DNA of 64,000 bases from Rhodoferax lacus. GTDB lineage: Bacteria; Pseudomonadota; Gammaproteobacteria; Burkholderiales; Burkholderiaceae_C. The notes beneath the pieces were generated by a model. It had not been told where the DNA came from and did not search any database. It was given only the letters and a program-made list of their open reading frames with translations. Within the stretch, counting starts at the first letter, position 1, and each line of letters opens with the position of its first letter. A program made the position numbers and the translations under genes. This document shows positions 28,021 to 37,345 of this stretch, piece after piece. The stretch spans positions 248,001-312,000 of the forward strand of contig NZ_QFZK01000002.1 in assembly GCF_003415675.1 (NCBI RefSeq), in the 5' to 3' direction.

Positions 28021-28379
28021 TTTTCTGATTGGTTGGTTCGCCCGGGTCTTGCGCCTGCTTCTTTGTTTGAGGTTGTTGGTTCGCTTGTGTTTCGTGCCTG
28101 CTTGGGTGGCAGGGTAGGCGAACCGGGTATCCCTTCTCCAGCCCTGCTCGCGGGCGTCTGCTTCGGGTTCGCCCACACCGCTTTGTTAACGCCATTGCTG
28201 GCGCGCTGGCTCTGTGGCAACCGCGAATGGGGGCTTGCGAAGGGACACCCGATCCGCCTACCCGGCGGTGCATGTTGGCGCTCAGCAGGGGTATCCCTCG
28301 CGGCGCTTGTCACGCCAGCAGCCGCCCGCGCGGTGCAGGCTTAAAGCATATGCAACCCACACGCGGTGCAGCTAAGAAA
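28021..28379. other. 359-bp intergenic region between convergent genes, repeat-containing
   Basis: The gap between DUF1854 and panC (convergent) holds one copy of a dispersed structured repeat (28112-28263). Around it lie GC-rich sequence with TTGGTTCG repeats near 28030 and 28078, and a CCCACACGCGGTGCAG stretch near 28356 that faintly resembles part of the 82-bp repeat at 12.8 kb. Open frames here are short, have no family features and overlap the repeat, so no gene is called. Confidence 0.7.
28112..28263 (+). repeat. Structured repeat family 2, copy 1 (conserved core with copy-specific inverted arms)
   Basis: A core of 102 nt (28137-28238) is enclosed by 25-nt arms, 28112-28136 and 28239-28263, that are inverted repeats of each other at 21 of 25 positions. 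The core's left part (TCTCCAGCCCTGCTCGCGGG...) and right part (CTCTGTGGCAACCGCGAATG...) match copy 2 at 40081-40227 (which is inverted), while the arm sequences differ between the two copies. A small hairpin CGCCA-TTGC-TGGCG lies inside the core at about 28190-28203. Confidence 0.8.
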
Positions 28380-29213
28380 TCAGACTTCCAGGTTGTCAAT
28401 CAAGCGCGTCGTTCCCAATTTGGCTGCCGCCAGCACCACCAGCGCCTCCCCTGGATGATCCGGCTGCGGCACCTGCAGGTCCACGCGCCTGCGTGCCACC
28501 ACGTAGTCGGGCTGCCAGCCTGCGTTGCGCAGTGTGGCCATGGCGTCAGCTTCCAGTGCCGCGTAGTCAGTGCGGCCGGAGCGGATGGCGTTGGCCAGGG
28601 CCTTCAGGGTTTGGGACAGCAACACTGCCTGCTGGCGCTCAGATGCGTTCAGGTACCCGTTGCGCGAGGACATGGCCAGGCCGTCGTCAGTGCGCAAGGT
28701 GTCCAGCCCGACGATGTTGATGGGCATTGCGAACTGCTGCACCATCTGGCGCACCACCATCAGCTGCTGGTAGTCCTTCTTGCCAAACACGGCGCTGCGG
28801 GCCTGGGTGCAGCTCAGGAGCTTCATCACGATGGTGGCCACGCCGGTAAAAAAGCCGGGGCGGAATTCGCCTTCCAGGATGTTGGCCAGCTCTACCGGGG
28901 GCTGCACCAGAAAGCCCTGGGGCTGCGGGTACAGCTCGGCCTCTGAAGGTGCAAACACGATGTCACAACCGGCCTGTGCCAGCTGCGCACAGTCAGCCTC
29001 CAGCGTGCGCGGGTAGGTGGCGAAATCTTCCTTGGGGCCGAACTGCAGGCGGTTCACAAAGATGGTGGCCAGCGTCACGTCGCCCAGGGGTTTGGCGGCT
29101 TTCACCAAGGCGATGTGCCCGGCATGCAGATTGCCCATGGTGGGAACCACTGCGGGGTGGCGGTAGGCCGCAAGCGCAGCGCGCAGCTCGGGCAGGGTGT
29201 GTACGATTTTCAT
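28380..29213 (-). CDS. panC: Pantothenate synthetase
   Basis: ATP-dependent condensation of pantoate with beta-alanine, the last step of pantothenate (vitamin B5) synthesis. The 277-residue protein shows PTMGNLHAGHIALV with the HxGH nucleotide motif, IFVNRLQFGPKEDFATYPRT, RPGFFTGVATIVMKLL, VFGKKDYQQLMVVRQM and the GLAMSSRNGYL loop (KMSKS equivalent). It is encoded 10 bp downstream of panB on the same strand, the classical pantothenate pair. Confidence 0.97.
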   Translation of the reverse strand: MKIVHTLPELRAALAAYRHPAVVPTMGNLHAGHIALVKAAKPLGDVTLATIFVNRLQFGPKEDFATYPRTLEADCAQLAQAGCDIVFAPSEAELYPQPQGFLVQPPVELANILEGEFRPGFFTGVATIVMKLLSCTQARSAVFGKKDYQQLMVVRQMVQQFAMPINIVGLDTLRTDDGLAMSSRNGYLNASERQQAVLLSQTLKALANAIRSGRTDYAALEADAMATLRNAGWQPDYVVARRRVDLQVPQPDHPGEALVVLAAAKLGTTRLIDNLEV

Positions 29214-29223
29214 AGGCAGTTTG

Positions 29224-30120
29224 CTACCAGGCGTGTACCGCGTTGTCCGGGAAGCTGCCGTTTTTCACAGCTGCTACATAAGCCTCCATGGCGCCGCGCA
29301 CGCTGCCGGCGTCCTGCATGAAGTTGCGCACGAACTTGGGCATCTTGCCCAGGTTCATACCCAGCATGTCATGCAGCACCAGCACCTGCCCGGCCGTGCC
29401 GTTGCCCGCACCGATGCCGATGGTGGCGCATTGGGTGAGTTCAGTGGTTAGCTCGGCGGCAATCTGGTGCGGCACCATCTCCAGCACCAGCATGGTGGCG
29501 CCTGCGTCCTGCAGCTCGTGCGACTGGATGCGCAGCAGTTCGGCGCTGGCTTGCGTCTTGCCCTGCACCCGGTAGCCGCCCAGGGCGTGCACGGTTTGCG
29601 GCGTCAGGCCCAAGTGGGCGCAGACCGGAATGCCGCGCTCCACCAGAAAGCGCACGGTCTCGGTGGTCCAGCCGCCACCTTCCAGCTTGACCATGTGGGC
29701 TCCAGCCTGCATCAATACAGAGGCACTGCGGATGGCCTGCTCCTTGGACTCGTGGTAGCTGCCGTAGGGCAGGTCGCCAATCACCCAGGCCGTGGCTTGG
29801 GCACGGTACAGGCCACGTGTGACGCTCTCGGTGTGGTAGCGCATGTGCTCCAGGCTCACACCCACGGTGCTGGCCAGGCCCTGGCAGACCATGCCCAGCG
29901 AGTCGCCCACCAGAATGGTCTCCACACCGGCGGCATCGGCCACGGCGGCAAAGGTGGCGTCATACGCCGTGAGCATGGTGATCTTCTCGCCACGTGTGCG
30001 CATCTCCTGCAGGCGCGGCAGGCTCATGGGCTTGCGGCTGGGCATGGGGGAGGCCGGGGCAAAGGTGCCGTAGGGTGTGGCGTGCAGCGCGGCGGCAGTG
30101 CCCGTGGTGGCGTCGGTCAT
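29224..30120 (-). CDS. panB: 3-methyl-2-oxobutanoate hydroxymethyltransferase
   Basis: Transfers a hydroxymethyl group from methylenetetrahydrofolate to ketoisovalerate to make ketopantoate. The 298 residues include an extended N-terminus of about 35 residues, then [57 protein letters not shown] and the catalytic [20 protein letters not shown] region. A clear AGGAG ribosome-binding site (GCAGGAGTTCTTGCC) precedes its ATG. It lies between scpA and panC on the same strand. Confidence 0.97.
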   Translation of the reverse strand: MTDATTGTAAALHATPYGTFAPASPMPSRKPMSLPRLQEMRTRGEKITMLTAYDATFAAVADAAGVETILVGDSLGMVCQGLASTVGVSLEHMRYHTESVTRGLYRAQATAWVIGDLPYGSYHESKEQAIRSASVLMQAGAHMVKLEGGGWTTETVRFLVERGIPVCAHLGLTPQTVHALGGYRVQGKTQASAELLRIQSHELQDAGATMLVLEMVPHQIAAELTTELTQCATIGIGAGNGTAGQVLVLHDMLGMNLGKMPKFVRNFMQDAGSVRGAMEAYVAAVKNGSFPDNAVHAW

Positions 30121-30176
30121 GGCAAGAACTCCTGCGGAAAAGTGGGGCAGATACTAACCGCTTACAAGCGGAGTTT

Positions 30177-30974
30177 TCAGCTGGGCGAGTAGGCCAGTCG
30201 CACATAGATGGGTGCGAAGGCCTCGGCCTGGGTGATTTCGATCAGGGTTTCCTTGGCCAGCTCCAGCATGGCGATGAAGGTCACCACCAGCACCGGGTGC
30301 CCGGCCTCGGGGTCGAACAGGTCTTCAAAGCCGACAAAGCGCCGGCCTTGCAGTTTTTTGAGCACGATGCTCATGTGCTCCCGAACGGACAACTCGGCGC
30401 GGCTGATCTTGTGGTGCTGAACCAGTTTGGCGCGCTTGAGGATGTCGCGCCAGGCCTCCTGCAGGTCCACTAGGTGCACTTCCGGAAAGCGTGGCTGCAG
30501 GCTTTGCTCGATGAAGATGCTGGCCTTGAGGTAGTCGCGCCCGTATTGCGGCACGGCGTTCAGGCGGGCCGCGGCCAGCTTCATCTGCTCGTATTCCAGC
30601 AGGCGGCGCACCAGCTCGGCGCGCGGGTCTTCGGCCTCTTCGCCCTCGGCCACCTTCTTGGGTGGCAGCAGCATGCGGGATTTGATTTCAATCAGCATGG
30701 CCGCCATCAGCAGGTATTCGGCCGCCAGCTCCAGGTTGCGCTTGCGGATCTGCTCCACGTAGACCAAATATTGCTTGGTCACGCTGAGCATGGGGATATC
30801 CAGGATGTTGAAGTTCTGCTTGCGGATCAGGTACAGCAGCAGATCCAGCGGGCCTTCAAACGCCTCCAGAAACACTTCCAGTGCATCGGGCGGGATGTAG
30901 AGGTCCTGTGGCAGCGCAAACAGCGGCTCGCCATACAGGCGGGCCAGCGCAACCTGGTCCACCACTTCGGGCAT
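30177..30974 (-). CDS. scpA: Segregation and condensation protein A
   Basis: Kleisin subunit of the SMC-ScpAB condensin complex that compacts and segregates chromosomes. The 265-residue sequence contains the kleisin N-terminal signature FEGPLDLLLYLIRKQNFNIL, the YLVYVEQIRKRNLELAAEYLLMAAMLIEIKSRMLLP segment and a C-terminal winged-helix region around VVTFIAMLELAKETLIEITQ. The ATG at 30974 is preferred over an upstream TTG (30986). The partner scpB and smc are not in the window. Confidence 0.94.
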   Translation of the reverse strand: MPEVVDQVALARLYGEPLFALPQDLYIPPDALEVFLEAFEGPLDLLLYLIRKQNFNILDIPMLSVTKQYLVYVEQIRKRNLELAAEYLLMAAMLIEIKSRMLLPPKKVAEGEEAEDPRAELVRRLLEYEQMKLAAARLNAVPQYGRDYLKASIFIEQSLQPRFPEVHLVDLQEAWRDILKRAKLVQHHKISRAELSVREHMSIVLKKLQGRRFVGFEDLFDPEAGHPVLVVTFIAMLELAKETLIEITQAEAFAPIYVRLAYSPS

Positions 30975-30992
30975 GGCAGCGCTCAAGGCAGC

Positions 30993-31199
30993 TTAGTCGT
31001 GGTTGGTCTGGTAGACGTAGGGCTTTTGCGCTACTTCGGCCTTGCGGAAACCCTTCCAGGCCAGACGGTCCACCACTTTGTCCCACAGAAGGGAGCGTCC
31101 CTTTTGCTGTTCCACTTCCAGTGCGGGCTTGAGGGCCTTGAGCTGGTCAATGAACTGGGTGGCGTCAGAACGGTAATCGGGGCGGCGGAATATGGACAT
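30993..31199 (-). CDS. DUF3460 family small protein
   Basis: A 68-residue protein starting MSIFRRPDYRSDATQFIDQL and ending in KAEVAQKPYVYQTNHD, matching the small DUF3460 family that is largely restricted to betaproteobacteria. A GAGG ribosome-binding site lies 7 nt before its ATG. No function is known. Placement 18 bp upstream of scpA is conserved in Burkholderiales, so it is probably cotranscribed with scpA. Confidence 0.88.
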   Translation of the reverse strand: MSIFRRPDYRSDATQFIDQLKALKPALEVEQQKGRSLLWDKVVDRLAWKGFRKAEVAQKPYVYQTNHD

Positions 31200-31222
31200 G
31201 TGGGTAACCTCTTTGCGCTATT

Positions 31223-32947
31223 TTACGGTGTGCCAGGGTCCGGGTGCGCGTCCAGAGGCCCCAGGTTGGCGCTGCCCTCGATGGCCGTGGCTACATTGGG
31301 GTAGATATTGGCGGCCCCCACCGAGGCACAGAAGCCGCAGCGCTGGGCAATGTCCAGGGGCTGGTGCATCAGGCCGCAGATGACCAGGCGCACCCGGTTT
31401 TTGTGGCACGCGCGGGCCAGATCGCCCAAAGAGTCGGCTCCACTGGAGTCCACATAGATCACGTTTTTCAGGTCCAGCAGCAGGGTGCGTTGTGGCAAAT
31501 GGTCCTGCAGGTCCTCGATCAGCTTGACCGCCCCGAAGAACAAGGCGCCATACAGGCGGTGTGCCTCCACCTGACCTTGCAAGCCTGCCAGCGCAGGGTA
31601 ATCGGCCGCGCTGATGGGTTCGGTGCGCGAGAGGCTGGAGATGCGGTAAATAAAGGTAATGCAGGCCGCCACCAGGCCCACTTCCACGGCCACCGTCAGG
31701 TCGAACACCACCGTTAAAAAGAACACCGCCAGCAGCGTGGCCCGGTAGGGCATGCGGTACTGGCGCAGATGCAAGAACTCGCGCCACTCGCCCATGTTCC
31801 AGGCCACAAACATCAGGATGGCGGCCATCGCCGCCAGCGGGATGTCCTGCGCCAGGGGTGCAGCCACCAGCATCACTAGCAGCAGCGTGAATGCATGCAC
31901 CATGCCGGCAATGGGCGAGGTGGCACCGCCCTTGACGTTGGTGACCGTGCGGGCAATGGTGCCGGTGGCCGGCATGCCACCAAAAAACGGCGTGAAGAAG
32001 TTGGCAATGCCCTGGGCCATCAGCTCCTGGTTGGGGTTGTGGCGGTCGTCAATCATGCCGTCGGCCACGCGCGCGCACAGCAGCGACTCAATGGCCCCCA
32101 GCATCGCCAATGTGGTGGCCGGGATGAACAAAAAGCGCACCGTCTCCCAGCTGAACGCGGGCCACTGCAGGCCCGGCAGCGCCGAGGGGATGCCGCCAAA
32201 CTTGCTGCCAATGGTCTCCACCGGCAGGTGGAACACGGCCACCACCACGGTGGCCAGCACCAATGCCAGCACAGAGCCCGGCACCAGCCGCAGGCGCTGG
32301 TTCCAGACCGGGTTGCCAACCAGACGCGGCATGCCGAATTGCCAGCCTACGATCAGCGCCAAAGAGCCCAGCGCGAGCAGACTGGCCGCCGGGTTGAAAG
32401 TGGGAAGCGCTTGGATCAGCGCCTGGGCCATGCCGAAGAAATTGGCCGGCAGGTTGGCGATGGACAGGCCCAGAAAATCTTTCACCTGAGAGAGCGCAAT
32501 CAGCACCGCAATGCCGTTGGTAAAGCCGATGATCACTGACACCGGTATGAAGCGCACCAGCGTGCCCATCTTGAACACGCCCATGGCAAACAGCATGACG
32601 CCCGACATGGCCGTGGCAATCACCAGATTGGCCAGACCGTAACGCTCCACGATGCCGTAGACGATGACGATGAAAGCACCGGCCGGCCCGCCAATCTGCA
32701 CGCGGCTGCCGCCCAGAGCCGACACCAGAAAGCCCGCAATGATGGCGGTGAACAGCCCGGCCTCGGGCTTGAGGCCACTGGCAATGGCAAAGGCCATGGC
32801 CAGGGGCAGGGCCACCACGCCCACCGTCAGGCCCGCGCCCACATCCTTGGCAAAGCGTTGCTGGTTGTAGCCCTGCAGGGCGTCGAGCAGGCGCGGCCGA
32901 AAGTAATGGTTGAAGCGGGCTGCGATGGAGGGCAGGTCAGTAGCCAT
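31223..32947 (-). CDS. SulP-family inorganic anion transporter with STAS domain
   Basis: A 574-residue inner-membrane transporter with a membrane domain of about 12-14 segments (residues 20-425) and a C-terminal STAS domain (about 450-555). Signatures include VGVVALPLAMAFAIASGLKPEAGL, GGSRVQIGGPAGAFIVIV and ELMAQGIANFFTPFFGGMPATGTIART in the membrane part, and LDLKNVIYVDSSGADSLGDL in the STAS part. Substrates of the family include sulfate, bicarbonate and dicarboxylates; the sequence alone does not choose. It is followed 23 bp later by DUF3460. Confidence 0.93.
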   Translation of the reverse strand: MATDLPSIAARFNHYFRPRLLDALQGYNQQRFAKDVGAGLTVGVVALPLAMAFAIASGLKPEAGLFTAIIAGFLVSALGGSRVQIGGPAGAFIVIVYGIVERYGLANLVIATAMSGVMLFAMGVFKMGTLVRFIPVSVIIGFTNGIAVLIALSQVKDFLGLSIANLPANFFGMAQALIQALPTFNPAASLLALGSLALIVGWQFGMPRLVGNPVWNQRLRLVPGSVLALVLATVVVAVFHLPVETIGSKFGGIPSALPGLQWPAFSWETVRFLFIPATTLAMLGAIESLLCARVADGMIDDRHNPNQELMAQGIANFFTPFFGGMPATGTIARTVTNVKGGATSPIAGMVHAFTLLLVMLVAAPLAQDIPLAAMAAILMFVAWNMGEWREFLHLRQYRMPYRATLLAVFFLTVVFDLTVAVEVGLVAACITFIYRISSLSRTEPISAADYPALAGLQGQVEAHRLYGALFFGAVKLIEDLQDHLPQRTLLLDLKNVIYVDSSGADSLGDLARACHKNRVRLVICGLMHQPLDIAQRCGFCASVGAANIYPNVATAIEGSANLGPLDAHPDPGTP

Positions 32948-32952
32948 GGTGG

Positions 32953-33696
32953 TCAGTGCGGTTCAATCCAGTTGCGGGCGTCGTTGAGCACCGGGCGCAG
33001 CACCAGCAGCAGGAGCAGGACGGACAGGGGGACGGTGGCGTAATAGCCCATGGTCTTGAAGCCAATGGCACCGGCCAGCCCACCGATAAAAAAGCTGCCA
33101 ATCAGCTTGAGGTGAATGGCCAGGCGCGCACGGTCCGCCACCACCAGCGTGTCGCGCGTCAGGCGGTTGACGTAGAACAGCTTGCCCAGCTCAATGCCCA
33201 GGTCGGTCACCAGGCCGGTGACGTGGGTGGTGCGAATCTCGGCGTGCGAGATCTTGGTGATCACCGCGTTCTGCAACCCCATGATGAAGCACAGCAGCAA
33301 GACCGTGAGCGGCGCAAACAAAGGCGCAAAGAAGTTGATGCCGGTGCCAAACACGCCGAACACCAGCAGCAAGCCGGCCTCCAGCAGCAGCGGCCGGCCA
33401 TAAGCGCTTTGCATCTTGTGGCGCAGACCCCAGTTCACCATCCAGGCCGTGGTCATGGCGCCCAGCAAAAAAGCCAGCACCGCAGCGATGCCGGCCAGTG
33501 CCAGCTGCACCTGGCCCAGCACCAGGTTGTCAGCCACGGAGGACACGATGCCGCTCATGTGCGAGGTGTATTGCCCCACAGCCAGAAAGCCGCCGGCATT
33601 GGTGGCACCGGCCACAAAACACAGCGTGACCCCTAGCCGCAGATTGTTCTGGGCGGTGCGCTGCACCGAAGTCCAGCCGCGCAACAGGGGGATCAT
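32953..33696 (-). CDS. DUF1275 (YoaK-type) membrane protein
   Basis: A 247-residue protein with about six to seven hydrophobic segments and the DUF1275 hallmarks TLCFVAGATNAGGFLAVGQYTSHMSGIVSS and LCFIMGLQNAVITKISHAEIRTTHVTGLVTDLG (quoted in part). The family is of unknown function, possibly a transporter. It lies 5 bp upstream of the SulP gene and 8 bp downstream of metG on the same strand. Confidence 0.88.
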   Translation of the reverse strand: MIPLLRGWTSVQRTAQNNLRLGVTLCFVAGATNAGGFLAVGQYTSHMSGIVSSVADNLVLGQVQLALAGIAAVLAFLLGAMTTAWMVNWGLRHKMQSAYGRPLLLEAGLLLVFGVFGTGINFFAPLFAPLTVLLLCFIMGLQNAVITKISHAEIRTTHVTGLVTDLGIELGKLFYVNRLTRDTLVVADRARLAIHLKLIGSFFIGGLAGAIGFKTMGYYATVPLSVLLLLLVLRPVLNDARNWIEPH

Positions 33697-33704
33697 GGCT
33701 GCAC

Positions 33705-35804
33705 CTAGTGAATCCGCATTCCGGGTGCCGCGCCGGGCCAGGGGTTGAGGATGTAGATGCCCGGGTTGGCCTTCTCATCGCCGTGGCTGGCAGCCAGCAC
33801 CATGCCCTCAGACACGCCAAACTTCATCTTGCGCGGCGCCAGGTTGGCCACCAGCACGGTGAGCTGGCCGGTGAGCTCCTCGGGTTGGTACATGCTGGCA
33901 ATGCCGCTGAAGACATTGCGCAGCTTGGGTGCACCGGTGGCGTCCTGCTCGCCAGCGTCCAGTGTGAGGCGCAAGAGCTTGGTGGAGCCTTCCACGGCCG
34001 CACAGGCCACGATTTTGGCGATGCGCAAATCGATCTTGGCGAAGTCGTCGATGGTGATGGTGGGTGCGAGTTCCTCGCCGCCGGGGGGCAGAATTTCCAC
34101 GGTGGGTACGGCGGGCTCGGGGATTTCAAACAGGGCGTCGAGTTGCTTCACGTCCACGCGCTGCATCAGGTGCTGGTAGGGCTGGATGGACACTACATTG
34201 CTGTCGATGTCACTCCACTTTTGCATGCCCTGTCCGGTGAAGGTTTCCACCGACTGCGCCAGCGCAGGCAGGATGGGCGCCAGGTAGCGGCTGAGCACGG
34301 CAAAGGCGTTGATCAGCACCGAGCAGACCTGGTGCAGGGCCTCGTTGTTGGCGGCATCCTTGGCGAGGTCCCAGGGCTTGTGCTGGTCCACATAGGCGTT
34401 CACCTTGTCGGCCAGCAGCATGACTTCGCGGGTGGCTTTGCCCAGCTCACGGCTGTCGTACAGCGCGGCGATGGCGTCTGACTCGCTGCGCAGGTCGGCC
34501 AGAATGGCTGCGCCCACAGCGCCAAAGTCTTGCGTCAGTTTGCCCTCAAAGCGCTTGCTCAGGAAACCGGCGGCGCGCGAGGCGATGTTGACAAACTTGC
34601 CAATCAGGTCGCTGTTGACGCGGGCCATGAAGTCATCGGCATTGAAGTCAATGTCTTCATTGCGCACCGACAGCTTGGCTGCCAGGTAGTAGCGCAGCCA
34701 CTCGGGGTTCATGCCCAGGCTCAGGTACTTCAAAGGGTCCAGGCCGGTGCCGCGGCTCTTGCTCATCTTCTCGCCGTTGTTCACGGTCAAAAAGCCGTGC
34801 ACAAACACGTTGTTGGGGGTCTTGCGGCCGCTGAAATGCAGCATGGCCGGCCAGAACAGGGTGTGGAAGGTGACGATGTCCTTACCAATGAAGTGGTACT
34901 GCTCCAGCTTCGGGTTGGCCATGTAGGCCTCATAGTCCTGGCCGCGCTTGTCCAGCAGGTTCTTGAGCGAGGCCAGGTAACCCACGGGCGCGTCCAGCCA
35001 GACGTAAAAGTACTTGCCCGGCGCATCGGGAATCTCGATGCCGAAGTAGGGCGCATCGCGGCTGATGTCCCAGTCGCCCAGGCCTTCACTGGTCGTGCCG
35101 TCCGGGTTGGTCCGCACCGTGAACCATTCCTTGATCTTGTTGGCCACCTCGGGTTGCAGCTTGCCATCCTGCGTCCATTGCTCCAGGAAGGCCACGCAGC
35201 GCGGGTCCGACAATTTGAAGAAGAAGTGCTCCGAGCTTTTCAGTTCGGGCTTCACACCGCTGAGTGCCGAGTAGGGGTTGATCAGGTCGGTGGGCGCGTA
35301 GACCGAGCCGCACACCTCGCAGTTGTCGCCATACTGGTCTTTCGCGTGGCACTTGGGGCACTCGCCTTTGATGAAGCGGTCGGGCAGGAACATGTTCTTC
35401 TCGGCGTCGAAGAACTGCTCAATCGTCTTGCGCTCGATCAGCGAGCCGCCAGCGGACTCGGGGATGTCGCGCAGGTCGCGGTAGATCTGGCGTGCCAGTT
35501 CGTGGTTCTCCGGCGCGTCGGTGCTGTGCCAGTTGTCAAAGGCGATATGAAAGCCGTCCAGGTAGGGCTTGCGTCCGGCGGCAATGTCGGCCACAAATTG
35601 CTGTGGCGTTTTGCCGGCCTTCTCGGCGGCAATCATGATGGGCGCGCCATGCGTGTCGTCGGCCCCCACGAAGTTGACAGCCAGGCCCCGCATGCGCTGG
35701 AAACGCACCCAGATATCGGCCTGGATGTACTCCATGATGTGGCCGATGTGGAAGTTGCCGTTGGCGTAGGGCAGGGCGGTGGTGACGAAAAGTTGGCGCG
35801 GCAT
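33705..35804 (-). CDS. metG: Methionine-tRNA ligase
   Basis: Class I aminoacyl-tRNA synthetase charging tRNA(Met) and initiator tRNA. The 699-residue protein has the HIGH motif in [16 protein letters not shown], a zinc-knuckle insertion with CPKC...CEVC, the [12 protein letters not shown] loop, a helical anticodon-binding domain and a C-terminal tRNA-binding (EMAP/Trbp111-like) dimerisation domain from about 590 ([20 protein letters not shown]...). Length and layout match E. coli MetG. The upstream divergent neighbour is the patatin gene on the same strand 93 bp away. Confidence 0.98.
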   Translation of the reverse strand: MPRQLFVTTALPYANGNFHIGHIMEYIQADIWVRFQRMRGLAVNFVGADDTHGAPIMIAAEKAGKTPQQFVADIAAGRKPYLDGFHIAFDNWHSTDAPENHELARQIYRDLRDIPESAGGSLIERKTIEQFFDAEKNMFLPDRFIKGECPKCHAKDQYGDNCEVCGSVYAPTDLINPYSALSGVKPELKSSEHFFFKLSDPRCVAFLEQWTQDGKLQPEVANKIKEWFTVRTNPDGTTSEGLGDWDISRDAPYFGIEIPDAPGKYFYVWLDAPVGYLASLKNLLDKRGQDYEAYMANPKLEQYHFIGKDIVTFHTLFWPAMLHFSGRKTPNNVFVHGFLTVNNGEKMSKSRGTGLDPLKYLSLGMNPEWLRYYLAAKLSVRNEDIDFNADDFMARVNSDLIGKFVNIASRAAGFLSKRFEGKLTQDFGAVGAAILADLRSESDAIAALYDSRELGKATREVMLLADKVNAYVDQHKPWDLAKDAANNEALHQVCSVLINAFAVLSRYLAPILPALAQSVETFTGQGMQKWSDIDSNVVSIQPYQHLMQRVDVKQLDALFEIPEPAVPTVEILPPGGEELAPTITIDDFAKIDLRIAKIVACAAVEGSTKLLRLTLDAGEQDATGAPKLRNVFSGIASMYQPEELTGQLTVLVANLAPRKMKFGVSEGMVLAASHGDEKANPGIYILNPWPGAAPGMRIH

Positions 35805-35897
35805 GGGGACGTGGGGCTTTCAGGCAGGCTTATGAGCTGGGGTGCTGATTTTAGTCGGGGCGCCAGCCACCCCGACAGAGCGCCACCAGGCTTTGGT

Positions 35898-37208
35898 CTA
35901 TCGCACCCGCAAAGGGTCGGACCGCCGCTCCACAAAGGGCTGGCCCGCCCGCACCCGGAAGGTGGCCGCCTCGGGGTCGGTCCAGCCAAAAAACGCACAG
36001 ACTTCGGCGCGTTGTTTTTGCGCATCGGCATAGCCCAGGGCCATCAGCTCGCTGGTGTAGCTGGATTCAAACAACAGGTAGCTGGCCAGGGCCGAGCCCT
36101 TGACGTCGGCCTGGGCCGACGACACGCCCACGCCGCCCAGCATGGTGCGCACCGCGTGTGGCAGCTCGTCAATGTGGCGCGAGGCCAGTACGTCCAGGCG
36201 CTGGCTGGGGGCAATCACCAGCAGCTCGATGGGCTTGAGGGCGCTTTGCTGGCGCAGGGCTTCGGGCACCAGCTGCAGGGTGTGGTTGATGCGCCGCACC
36301 CGCTCTACGTCCACGGCCAGCGCATCCAGAAAGATGTTGGACAGCGCATGGCCCGCAATCTGCGCAATGCTGGGGTAGCTGTTGGCGCTGCCGTTGTTGC
36401 CGGGGGCCTGGCCTTTGGGCTCGCTCATGCGCCCGGCGCCCACCACCAGCAGGCGCTCAGCCCCCAGGTGGATGGCCGGGGCCACCGGCGCGCTCTGGCG
36501 CATGGAGCCGTCGCCAAAGTACTCCATGTGCCCGCTGATCTGCAGCTCGGTGGCCGGGAACACAAAGGGGATGGCACTGGAGGCCAGCAGGTGGGCGTGG
36601 CTGATGCGCCCGCGCACTGCCAGGCGTTGGGAGCGCACCCAGGGCATGAGGCGTTTGTCGCCGTCGAAAAAAGTCACATGCTCGCCAGAGCTGTAGCTCG
36701 ACGCCGTGACCGCCAGGGCCTGCACATGGCCCGTGCGTATCAGCTCGGGCAGGCGCTCCAGCGGCACCAAACGGGCCAGCAGGTCACTCAGGGGGCTGTT
36801 GTCCAGCAGCGAGCGCGGCTTGATGCGCCGCCACTTGGCCAGCAGCCAGCCGGCCGAGAGCAGGGTCATCCACTTGGCGCCGGAGCGCAGCATGCTCAGG
36901 TGGTCGGCGCGGTAGACCTGGTCGGCACTGAAGTGGCGCCAGGTGTCGGCAATCATGCGCACGGTGGCGTCGAAGTTATCGGCGCCACAGGCCAGGGCCG
37001 CGGCATTGATGGCGCCGGCCGAGGTGCCGGTGATGATGGGGAAGGGGTTGGGCTCGTTGCCTGCGCCGCAGCGCAGCCGGATATCGGCAATGGCTTCGAG
37101 CACGCCCACCTGGTAGGCGGCGCGGGCGCCACCGCCCGACAGCATCAGGCCCGCTGGCCTGCGCCGCTTGGTCTCTGCGACCATGACTTCTGTGTCGTTG
37201 CTTCCCAT
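35898..37208 (-). CDS. Patatin-like phospholipase
   Basis: A 436-residue predicted lipid acyl hydrolase. The catalytic features are the oxyanion loop LSGGGARAAYQVGVLEAI near residue 23, the nucleophile elbow GTSAG with the catalytic Ser, and the dyad Asp in YFGDGSMRQSAPVAPAIHLG. There is no signal peptide, so it is probably cytosolic or membrane-associated. The C-terminal region after about 300 has no recognised domain (ends DPEAATFRVRAGQPFVE...). Members act on phospholipids or storage-polymer-associated lipids; the target is unknown. Confidence 0.9.
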   Translation of the reverse strand: MGSNDTEVMVAETKRRRPAGLMLSGGGARAAYQVGVLEAIADIRLRCGAGNEPNPFPIITGTSAGAINAAALACGADNFDATVRMIADTWRHFSADQVYRADHLSMLRSGAKWMTLLSAGWLLAKWRRIKPRSLLDNSPLSDLLARLVPLERLPELIRTGHVQALAVTASSYSSGEHVTFFDGDKRLMPWVRSQRLAVRGRISHAHLLASSAIPFVFPATELQISGHMEYFGDGSMRQSAPVAPAIHLGAERLLVVGAGRMSEPKGQAPGNNGSANSYPSIAQIAGHALSNIFLDALAVDVERVRRINHTLQLVPEALRQQSALKPIELLVIAPSQRLDVLASRHIDELPHAVRTMLGGVGVSSAQADVKGSALASYLLFESSYTSELMALGYADAQKQRAEVCAFFGWTDPEAATFRVRAGQPFVERRSDPLRVR

Positions 37209-37345
37209 GCGAACGATTATGAAGTGCGACCCTGTTATTTACCGTGTGGAATTTGTGGGGTTAACCCTGAACATCGCGGCTATGCACCTGCGATACCGAG
37301 GGCAAAGCCCGGTTCGCTAGACTACCCGGTCCACAGGAGTAAGAC